64,000 nt of DNA, taken from positions 45,067,732 through 45,131,731 of the forward strand of contig NC_083587.1 of NCBI RefSeq assembly GCF_027579695.1, in the 5' to 3' direction. The notes under the pieces are model-generated. The model saw only the letters and a program-made list of their open reading frames with translations, was not told the origin of the DNA and searched no databases. Positions 60,701-64,000 of the stretch are shown piece after piece. This DNA comes from Neoarius graeffei (lineage: Eukaryota > Chordata > Actinopteri > Siluriformes > Ariidae). The position numbers were made by a program, and so were the translations under genes. How positions within the stretch are numbered: position 1 is the first letter of the stretch; every line of letters starts with the position of its first letter.

Positions 60701-62294
60701 ATATAGTTACTATGCAAATATAATTACTATGTAAATATATATATTTACATATATGCATATATAGTTACTATGCATATGTTATATGCATATATAGTTACTA
60801 TGTAAATATAGTTACTATGTAAATATATATATTTACATATATGCAAATTACTTGGTGTGGTTTTAGTTGTACCTGATGGACGCAGTGCAGGTTGCCTGGT
60901 CTGTGTAGATCGTGGAATTAATTCCAGCAAAATGTACCAGTCATCTTTCATCTGGACAGGTGTTAGAGTGCTTACTCTTTGGAGTTCCCCCTCTATCCAC
61001 TGTCTAATCTCTGCTTTTTGCTCTGCTGTGTCCATGGTAGGACCTTGAAGTTGTAAAAATACAGAAGTGATGTGGATAGAATTTATACAATTGCTTATGG
61101 GGATATATAGTAAATTTCCCCTACAGATTTTCTGTATACATTACTGTACAAAAGTCTTCGATACTGTAAGTTTTTCTGACTAAATTTGTCTTGGATGTTT
61201 ATTTTATGACTCCTACATTATTGAGTCAGTAAAAAATAAAACCTTTCACTTTCCCAAATATTACTATTCTACCTAAATTTAACACAAAATGTAGGTATGT
61301 CCATAAAAAAGGTCAGATATGTAACAGAACACTTTTCAGACAAAAGTGAGTGCTGGATGTCAGGGATTAGCTGCAAAAACAGAAGCAAGTGTGACAGTTA
61401 ATATCTCCAATAATCTCTAATAATCCATTCATTATTATTAATCCATATACAGCACATCAAATTTCAGGTTAGGACCGAGATCAGGAGTCTAAAATACTCA
61501 AACCATCTCATCTGGCATCAACAACCACGTCATGCTCAAAGTCAACGAGATCACATTTTTATCCCCGTTCTGAGATTTCACGTGAACGTTTTAATGGCAG
61601 AAATGGATTTCCCCCATTTTGGGGGTGCCTGTGTTCATCAGTGAATTTAGTTGTGATGTCACACTCCTCAGTCGTGGTTAATGGTCAATGGCTCATATGA
61701 AAGTAGACACTCAGGGCTTTACGAATTTGCAGTTTTTCCATGAGTTTTTTTTTTAAACATACCTATCCTAATAAGTTTAAATGTTATAATTTATTCTATA
61801 CAGAAATGAAAGATGTCAACTTGACTAATACACTCCTCACCTGAAGGAACATCTCTCTTCTTGAAAGGTATTGGAATCGGCTGAACCACTTCCTGAGATG
61901 CCTCTATCATTTCTCTTCTCTCCTCCTCAAATATTATTGGCTTTGCTTCCTTTTCGACTAGCTGTACTTCCTCCTTCCTGGTCTCTTTGTAAACATCTAC
62001 AGCTGGAGCAGGTGTTGAAATAAACAAGATGCACCAATACGTGTGATTTTGCATATACAAGCATGTGTGTGAGTGTTCACGTCCCTCTGTGTTTACCTGC
62101 TTCTTTAGGAGAAACATCCTGCAGGATAAACCAGTCATCTTCCACCTGTTTCTGTCTCTGTTCTTCTCTTTGTGCTGGTAAAGTTGGTTGTGTTTCTCTC
62201 ACATGAATTGTTCTCTCCTCTCTCCATGTCTTTTCGTCTCCCACGTTTTTGTGCTCCTCTGCTACACGTACCCAATGTGACTGGATATCAATCT
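31364..62294 (-). CDS. epb41: protein 4.1 (EPB41-like), 3' half of gene with expanded cassette-exon array
   Basis: Overall span of the minus-strand exons listed separately below. Protein 4.1 family members link the spectrin-actin skeleton to membrane proteins; an N-terminal FERM domain (not in this window) is followed by a variable U2 region, a spectrin-actin-binding domain (SABD) and a C-terminal domain. Here the SABD is clear: a 63-nt exon at 34625-34687 and a 183-nt exon at 31514-31696. Upstream, 14 cassette exons plus single exons at 39.8, 39.4, 39.1, 35.2 and 34.87 kb make an unusually long U2 region. Visible coding length is about 1,150 codons. [10 protein letters not shown] in the SABD matches EPB41 (4.1R) better than EPB41L1-3, and the convergent TMEM200B neighbour agrees. 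No classical 4.1 C-terminal domain exon was found. Confidence 0.8.
31514..31696 (-). CDS. epb41: 4.1 spectrin-actin-binding domain exon (exon 17-like)
   Basis: 183 nt, 61 codons, phase 0-0, acceptor CTCTCTCAG and donor GTGAGT. It encodes [15 protein letters not shown] and then [14 protein letters not shown]. This is the core of the 4.1 SABD, which binds beta-spectrin and F-actin; human 4.1R has KKHHASISELKKNFMES and PSEWDKRLST at the same place. Substitutions such as SISLLKRIF suggest divergence in this paralog. The (GA)n run on the + strand beside the acceptor forms its pyrimidine tract on the coding strand. Confidence 0.9.
31750..32115 (-). repeat. Mermaid-like SINE in 4.1 intron
   Basis: Lies between the two SABD exons, in the same orientation as the gene; full length. 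Confidence 0.75.
32160..32952 (+). mobile_element. decayed DNA transposon split by a chimeric SINE
   Basis: Begins GATCTCAGTCGCTTTGACCA and ends GGGTTCCTAATAAACATATA, as the copy at 3.58 kb. About 32262-32660 is a SINE with a Mermaid-like head and an unrelated tail (GGGTTAAATGCAGAGGAGGA). Confidence 0.5.
32955..34578 (+). mobile_element. Tc1/mariner element in 4.1 intron
   Basis: Ends CAGTAAAGCCGGAAAGTCTG and CAGACTTTCCGGCTTGATTG with flanking TA. It lies just downstream (in 4.1 sense) of the 63-nt exon and carries a broken transposase. Confidence 0.8.
33356..34358 (+). pseudogene. Tc1 transposase, frameshifted
   Basis: [20 protein letters not shown] (HTH) through [14 protein letters not shown] and [13 protein letters not shown] is open to 34066. 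The frame then breaks near 34030, where a short deletion is likely, and resumes in another frame with [13 protein letters not shown] and [15 protein letters not shown] further TAG follows at 34203. Catalytic D, D and E are all recognisable but not in one frame. Confidence 0.8.
34625..34687 (-). CDS. epb41: 4.1 SABD 63-nt exon (exon 16-like)
   Basis: Exactly 63 nt and 21 codons, phase 0-0: [20 protein letters not shown] then Glu. It matches human EPB41 exon 16 (the developmentally regulated 21-residue cassette with ENIYIRHSNLMLE) in both length and sequence. In mammals its inclusion raises affinity for spectrin-actin in red cells. Acceptor CTATTACAG, donor GTGTGT. This exon is the strongest single piece of evidence for gene identity. 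Confidence 0.92.
34853..34882 (-). CDS. epb41: 30-nt mini-exon of the 4.1 gene
   Basis: Ten codons ([10 protein letters not shown]), phase 0-0, between a strong TTTGCTTCTGCAG acceptor and a GTTGGC donor, just upstream of the 63-nt exon. A short acidic exon is in keeping with the alternatively spliced small exons of 4.1 genes. Confidence is moderate because of its size. Confidence 0.55.
35104..35276 (-). CDS. epb41: 4.1 gene exon, Ser/Thr/Pro-rich linker (phase 1 to 0)
   Basis: 173 nt, beginning in phase 1 after an acceptor with a long pyrimidine tract and ending in phase 0 at AAG/GTCCAG. It encodes [20 protein letters not shown] and then a charged stretch ending [10 protein letters not shown]. 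The change from phase 1 to phase 0 joins the upstream phase 1-1 cassette exons to the phase 0 SABD exons. No DDW motif. The donor is inferred from phase rather than strength. Confidence 0.6.
35749..36092 (+). repeat. Mermaid-like SINE
   Basis: GGCGGCATGGTGGTGTAGTG head to the GATAATGAGATGAG tail, with a small deletion in the head. Confidence 0.7.
36110..36293 (-). repeat. tRNA-derived SINE, second copy of the 3.1-kb family
   Basis: Minus-strand GTGGCTCAGGTGGATAAGGC (A box) and GGGTTCGATTCCGACC (B box) with a T-rich left end. Confidence 0.65.
36432..36800 (+). repeat. Mermaid-like SINE, 13-bp TSD
   Basis: Flanked by AACACTCAGTAAG at 36419-36431 and 36801-36813. Confidence 0.8.
38501..38872 (+). 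repeat. Mermaid-like SINE, 13-bp TSD
   Basis: Flanked by ATGTTTACCATAG at 38488-38500 and 38873-38885; full length and the closest to a consensus. Nothing else is recognised from 38.04 to 38.48 kb. Confidence 0.85.
39017..39109 (-). CDS. epb41: single cassette-like exon F of the 4.1 gene
   Basis: 93 nt, 31 codons, phase 1-1: [20 protein letters not shown], then [11 protein letters not shown] and donor GTAAAA. Strongly charged and probably helical or coiled coil. EEEDW may be a degenerate form of the DDW motif seen in exons A, B and E, but this is uncertain. Confidence 0.6.
39202..39402 (-). CDS. epb41: DDWF-motif exon E of the 4.1 gene
   Basis: 201 nt, 67 codons, phase 1-1. It starts [15 protein letters not shown], is rich in Lys, Arg and Glu, and ends [19 protein letters not shown]. 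It has the layout of cassette exon B: a charged helical stretch and then a C-terminal VxDDWFIL motif. The acceptor is a tandem CAGCAG, so a 3-nt alternative is possible. The donor (GTTGAA) is weak. Confidence 0.65.
39652..39849 (-). CDS. epb41: DNWF-motif exon D of the 4.1 gene
   Basis: 198 nt, 66 codons, phase 1-1: [20 protein letters not shown] through MIIKEKQV, ending [20 protein letters not shown]. The [15 protein letters not shown] part resembles the [16 protein letters not shown] of cassette exon C, followed by a DxWF motif as in exon B, so it may be a fused C-plus-B type module. The acceptor could also be 6 nt upstream, in the same phase. Confidence 0.6.
39920..41524 (+). mobile_element. 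near-intact Tc1/mariner element (CAACCCC ends)
   Basis: Ends CAACCCCGATTCCAAAAAAG and CTTTTTTGGAATCGGGGTTG (inverse allowing for a single base) with flanking TA. It lies in the intron between exons C1 and D. The youngest-looking Tc1 in the window. Confidence 0.85.
40282..41304 (+). pseudogene. Tc1 transposase with a single nonsense codon
   Basis: [20 protein letters not shown] opens the HTH domain. [28 protein letters not shown] and [17 protein letters not shown] hold the D, D and E of the DD34E site, with 34 residues between the second and third. The only lesion seen is TAA at 41176-41178, where a Gln codon is expected; reading resumes LESYIRQEW to GDVSQW and TAA at 41304. An alternative upstream Met at 40228 exists. 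Confidence 0.85.
41760..43390. mobile_element. decayed MITE interrupted by an inverted retroelement
   Basis: Two halves share TGTTTATACTGGCACA and TATGGACGGAGA; ends read AGTGTGGACGCCAGGCG and similar. The insertion at 42333-43201 is bounded by a 14-bp duplication. Confidence 0.45.
42333..43201. mobile_element. head-to-head inverted retroelement insertion, 14-bp TSD
   Basis: AAATGACATCAGCT at 42319-42332 and 43202-43215 flanks an inverted repeat with arms of roughly 420 bp. Arm landmarks: CAACTGGACTTGCTTGAAGA on the left, TCTTCAAGCAAGTCCAGTTG on the right, with GGATGAGAGGCGAAACGTTT. No ORF of note. Confidence 0.65.
43939..45066 (+). CDS. Rex1-like non-LTR reverse transcriptase, 5'-truncated
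   Basis: 375-residue open frame. Visible RT blocks: [32 protein letters not shown] (first catalytic Asp), [24 protein letters not shown] (the catalytic YADD-type box with the two Asp) and [11 protein letters not shown], then a thumb-like C-terminal region. The tail AATTTCCCTCCGGGGATTAA then (ATTCTG)n is typical of Rex1/Babar (CR1 clade). The endonuclease is missing, as usual for 5'-truncated copies. It lies in the 4.1 intron between C1 and D. Open by luck or recency; host function not implied. Confidence 0.8.
   Translation: MKTLERLILEQIRPMVQPLLDPLQFAYQPRLGVEDAIIYLLNKVYGHLDKPASTVRIMVFDFSSAFDTIRPALLGEKLTAMQVDAPLVSWIVDYLTGRPQYVCLQCCVSDRVISNTRAPQETVLSPFLFALYTTDFNYCMETCHLQKFSDDSAVVGRITGGDESEYRTVVDNFVAWSRKNHLQLNATKMKELVVDLKRIRAPVNPVNIQGVSVDVVEEYKYLGVYLDNKLDWSKNVETVYKKGQSHLYLLRRLRSFNICRTMLRIFYESVVASAILYAVVCWGSGLKVKDTNRLNKIIRKAGHVVGVELDSLTVVLEKRTLSKIKILDSPSHPLHEELISHRSTFSKRLILPRCTTERHRKSFLPAAVKLYNATV
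45454..47449 (-). CDS. epb41: 4.1 cassette unit 1 (exons A1, B1, C1)
   Basis: In transcript order: A1 47279-47449 (57 codons), B1 45710-45907 (66 codons), C1 45454-45615 (54 codons). All are phase 1-1 with intact AG/GT. A has [20 protein letters not shown] and then [14 protein letters not shown] has [18 protein letters not shown] and then [17 protein letters not shown] has [20 protein letters not shown], then [12 protein letters not shown] and [13 protein letters not shown]. Charged, low-aromatic sequence punctuated by one DDW(F/Y)IL per exon suggests short linear docking motifs in a flexible tail; the partner is unknown. This is the unit nearest the SABD. Its A-B intron holds a truncated Tc1 fossil. 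Confidence 0.7.
46634..47183 (+). mobile_element. Tc1 fossil in unit 1, 3' part deleted
   Basis: Starts AACCCCAACTGCAAAAAAAT and reads [20 protein letters not shown] with KDSENL-type remnants; breaks off after GCTGAAAACTG. The matching copy in unit 2 continues for another 1 kb. Confidence 0.75.
48245..51385 (-). CDS. epb41: 4.1 cassette unit 2 (exons A2, B2, C2)
   Basis: A2 51215-51385, B2 48501-48698 and C2 48245-48406 have exactly the same lengths (171, 198, 162 nt) and phases as unit 1, with no stops and only a few substitutions (for instance VSTVTPV in A2, [12 protein letters not shown] in B2, VEKEAK in C2). All six splice sites are kept. The A-B intron carries the fuller copy of the same Tc1 fossil as unit 1, so units 1 and 2 share that insertion by descent. 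Confidence 0.7.
49421..51014 (+). mobile_element. Tc1 fossil in unit 2, full length but with stops
   Basis: Same insertion site as in unit 1. HTH region [21 protein letters not shown]-terminal remnant [20 protein letters not shown] at 50.58 kb. Several stops and frameshifts; right end CCCAACTTTTTTTTGGAATT. Confidence 0.75.
52182..56392 (-). CDS. epb41: 4.1 cassette unit 3 (exons A3, B3, C3)
   Basis: A3 56222-56392, B3 52438-52635 and C3 52182-52343; lengths and phases match the other units. B3 has one notable change: the motif reads VEGDWFILQ, Gly replacing the first Asp. The A-B intron is enlarged by a Sleeping Beauty-like Tc1 (52664-54268) and a pogo-like element (54566-56056). The intron upstream of A3 has its own 1.2-kb insertion (56638-57825). 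Reading frames are open in spite of this load. Confidence 0.7.
52664..54268 (+). mobile_element. Sleeping Beauty-like Tc1 fossil in unit 3
   Basis: CAGTTGTGGTCAGAAGTTTA to its inverse at 54268, TA flanks. Transposase remnant from [20 protein letters not shown]; frame broken early. Nearly identical to the copy in unit 4. Confidence 0.85.
54566..56056 (+). mobile_element. pogo-like element unique to unit 3
   Basis: TA-flanked ends GGGGAGAGCGGGGTAAGATG and CATCTTACCCCACTCTCCCC. Repeated GGGGTAAGATGAGCCA modules occur near both ends. Contains a (TA)n tract and one short ORF. Absent from the same place in unit 4. Confidence 0.7.
55132..55458 (+). CDS. short ORF inside the pogo-like element
   Basis: 108 residues: [40 protein letters not shown], then [15 protein letters not shown]. 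This resembles the C-terminal module following the DDE domain in pogo/tigger-like fish transposases (a GDYVVAKY..K...HFIGQI pattern). No HTH or catalytic domain is present, so it is at best a transposase fragment. Assignment is an inference. Confidence 0.4.
56638..57825. mobile_element. 1.2-kb insertion in the intron upstream of A3
   Basis: Uninterrupted sequence in the other units shows the site; GGTAT occurs on both sides. Holds a minisatellite, a poly-C run (57511-57523), a hAT-like end (AATTTCTGTGGGAAACACTG) and (ATCT)n at about 57697-57746, so it is composite. Confidence 0.55.
56659..56934. repeat. minisatellite, period about 50-57 bp, with inverted first copy
   Basis: TAATGGCTGCACTCGTGTCG followed by AACACAATCTGGCAACA recurs four times (about 56716, 56770, 56819, 56876) and once inverted at the left (about 56659-56704). 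Confidence 0.75.
58327..61043 (-). CDS. epb41: 4.1 cassette unit 4 (exons A4, B4, C4)
   Basis: A4 60873-61043, B4 58582-58779 and C4 58327-58488, again 171, 198 and 162 nt, phase 1-1 and open. A4 differs at [10 protein letters not shown]. The A-B intron contains the same Sleeping Beauty-like Tc1 as units 3 and 5 at the same site. The intronic sequence is very close to that of unit 3, pointing to a recent duplication of the pair. Confidence 0.7.
58808..60414 (+). mobile_element. Sleeping Beauty-like Tc1 fossil in unit 4
   Basis: Same site, ends and inactivating changes as in unit 3 (for example the early stop after IVSKLL). Confidence 0.85.
61841..62294 (-). CDS. epb41: 4.1 cassette unit 5, exons B5 and C5 (A5 outside window)
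   Basis: B5 62097-62294 and C5 61841-62002 are open and phase 1-1. B5 has SHWVRV where the other units have SPWV. Exon A5 is expected to the right of the window, because the intron upstream of B5 still contains the shared Tc1 (62323-63936) and the window stops in the flanking repeat unit. The array therefore probably continues. Confidence 0.7.
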
Positions 62295-62322
62295 CTATTA
62301 ATGTAAAAGAAGAAAAAATATA

Positions 62323-63936
62323 CAGTTGTGGTCAGAAGTTTACATACAGTGACATGAATGTCATCTTGGATATGAACGTCATGGCAGTATTTGGGCTTTC
62401 AGTAATTTCTTTGAACTGTTCTTTTTCTGTGGCAGAATGATTGTTCAGAATACATCTTTAATAAAAAAACACTAGAATTTGGTGCACAAGTTTTAATTTT
62501 CTTTGGGTTTTCTGAAATCAAAACAGGGTCAAATTTATACATACAGGCTGAAAAATGTACATACGCTCACTTAGATTATTAATTCAGAGGTGCTGAAAGT
62601 TCCAAAATGTCTCTTATTTTGCCAAGGCCGAGGTCTCTTAACTTCCTGTTAGTGATCATGATTGACTACAGCTGGTAGCTTCTCTGTGCCTTTATAAAAA
62701 GGGTTTGTTTACAGCACGCATTGGATTGACCAACACACAATACAATGGGAAAGTCTGAGGAGCTCAGTGCAGATCTGAGAAAGAGGATCGCAGATGTACA
62801 CAAGTCTGGAATATCTCTTGGAGCCATTTCTAAACAACTGCAAATTCCAAGATCAGTTCAAACAATTGTATCCAAGTTATTGTGTGGTGTAGTCACTTTG
62901 CCAAGCCACTTTGCTTCAAGAAAACCCAAACTGTCACCCTCAGCTGAAAGGAAATTGGTTTGGATGGTCAGGAATAACCTGGGAACCACCATGACACAGC
63001 CCTGCCATGAACTGGAAGCTGATGGATCACTGTCTATAGTTCAGATCACCATGGACTAAAAGGCTGCTATCCAAGAAATAACCCCCTGCTCCAAAATTGA
63101 CACCTTCAAACTTAACTAAACTTTGAAGCTGACCACACGGACAAAGAAAAAGCCTTCTGGAGGAAAGCTGTATGGTCAGATGAGACAAAGATTGAGTTGT
63201 TTGGCCACAATGACCACCATGTACAGAGGGACACTGTACCAGCTGGTGGTGATAGGATCATCATGCTCTGGGGCTGTTTTGCTGCCAGTGGAACTGGTTC
63301 ATTGCACAAAGTGGATGGAATAATGAAAAAGGAAGACTACCTCAATTCTTCAACATAAACCATCAGAAACTTGAACACGACTTGGGACTTGGGAGTTACA
63401 ACAAGACAATGAACCCAAACACGCATCAGAGCTGGTTGTGGAGGATAAAGCAGGCTAACGTTAAGCTTAAAACAAGTCCTGACTTCAACCCTATTGAAAA
63501 TATATGGACAGTGCTTATAAGTCAAATCCATGCCAAGAAAAAAAAAATTAATTGAACTCTAACAATTCTACCATGAAGAGTCGTGAAATAGCCAACCAGA
63601 ATTCTGTCAGAAGCTTGTTCACGGTAAACAAAAATGTTTGGTCAAGGTGAATCTTGCGAAGAGACATTTTACCCAAATATTACGTGTGCTATATGTATAT
63701 TTTTGACTCTGTATGTATAATTTTGACCCTGTGTTGATTTCAGAAAACCCAAAGAAAATTAAAACTTATGCACCAAATTCTAGTGTTTTTTTTTTTATTA
63801 AAGATGTATGCTGTACAATCATTCTGCCACAGAAAAAGAACAGTTCAAAGAAATTACTGAAAGCCCAAATATTGCCATGACATTCATATCCAAGATGACA
63901 TTCATGTCACTGTATGTAAGCTTCCGACCACAACTG
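62323..63936 (+). mobile_element. Sleeping Beauty-like Tc1 fossil in unit 5
   Basis: Same site as in units 3 and 4 but more different in sequence: it retains [40 protein letters not shown] and a right flank closest to the empty site of units 1 and 2. Confidence 0.85.
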
Positions 63937-64000
63937 TACATATACAGTATATACTATACATGGATGTCTGATGCCATTAAATGATTGAAGTTACCGAATG

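Larger units (their letters stand above)
45454..64000. repeat. tandem segmental duplications carrying the 4.1 cassette exons
   Basis: Units start (at exon C) at 45454, 48245, 52182, 58327 and 61841. Coding and intronic sequence repeat together; for example the stretch ending CATTTTGGGGGTGCCTGTG recurs at about 48.03, 51.96, 58.15 and 61.62 kb. Basic unit length is about 2.8 kb; differences come from mobile-element insertions and deletions. Unit copies are highly similar also in introns, which indicates recent expansion by unequal crossing-over. Confidence 0.85.

Noticed and set aside
60745-61035. [20 protein letters not shown] read as the start of separate small genes in each unit
   Set aside because: The Met is internal to exon A, which has a splice acceptor nine bases upstream and a donor downstream; phases fit splicing to exon B.
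45454-64000. CRISPR-like array
   Set aside because: Repeats are kilobase-sized exon-intron units in a eukaryotic gene; no short direct repeats with unique spacers.

Overview
This window is eukaryotic and looks like a teleost fish chromosome: split genes with GT-AG introns, very many Tc1/mariner, hAT and Rex1-like mobile elements, and at least 16 copies or fragments of one tRNA-derived SINE. That SINE resembles the catfish Mermaid type, so an ostariophysan such as a catfish is plausible but unproven. There are no operons, CRISPR arrays or rRNA genes.

Three host genes can be read. (1) At 1.2-8.5 kb on the + strand are the last six coding exons of an L3MBTL-family chromatin reader (C2HC finger, then a C-terminal SAM domain); its MBT repeats lie upstream of the window. 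(2) At 22.3-23.1 kb on + is a single-exon TMEM200B-like two-pass membrane protein. (3) From 31.4 kb to beyond the right edge, on -, is a protein 4.1 gene (epb41-like). It is recognised by the spectrin-actin-binding exons at 34.6 and 31.5 kb. Its 3' end faces TMEM200B, the same convergent arrangement as EPB41 and TMEM200B on human chromosome 1.

The most unusual feature is inside the 4.1 gene. Upstream of the spectrin-actin-binding exons there is a tandem array of a three-exon cassette (57 + 66 + 54 codons) spread over 45.4-63.9 kb and probably beyond. Five cassettes are seen, the outermost lacking its first exon in this window. All 14 visible cassette exons are open and all are phase 1-1. Two exons of each cassette end in an Asp-Asp-Trp-aromatic-Ile-Leu motif, which two or three single exons at 39 kb echo. 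The array would add over 800 residues to the protein. Two different Tc1 insertions, shared by subsets of cassettes, record the order of duplication. The gene ends with a 9-residue exon and shows no conserved 4.1 C-terminal domain.

The rest is repeat-rich. 8.5-22.3 kb and 23.7-30.7 kb hold SINEs, Tc1 fossils, a 640-bp TTAA foldback element, palindromic elements that carry a Crypton-like first exon, a Tol2-like hAT with a decayed BED-finger exon, and a stranded KIF4-like motor exon. The introns of the 4.1 gene hold a Tc1 copy with a single nonsense codon, a Rex1-like reverse transcriptase and a pogo-like element.
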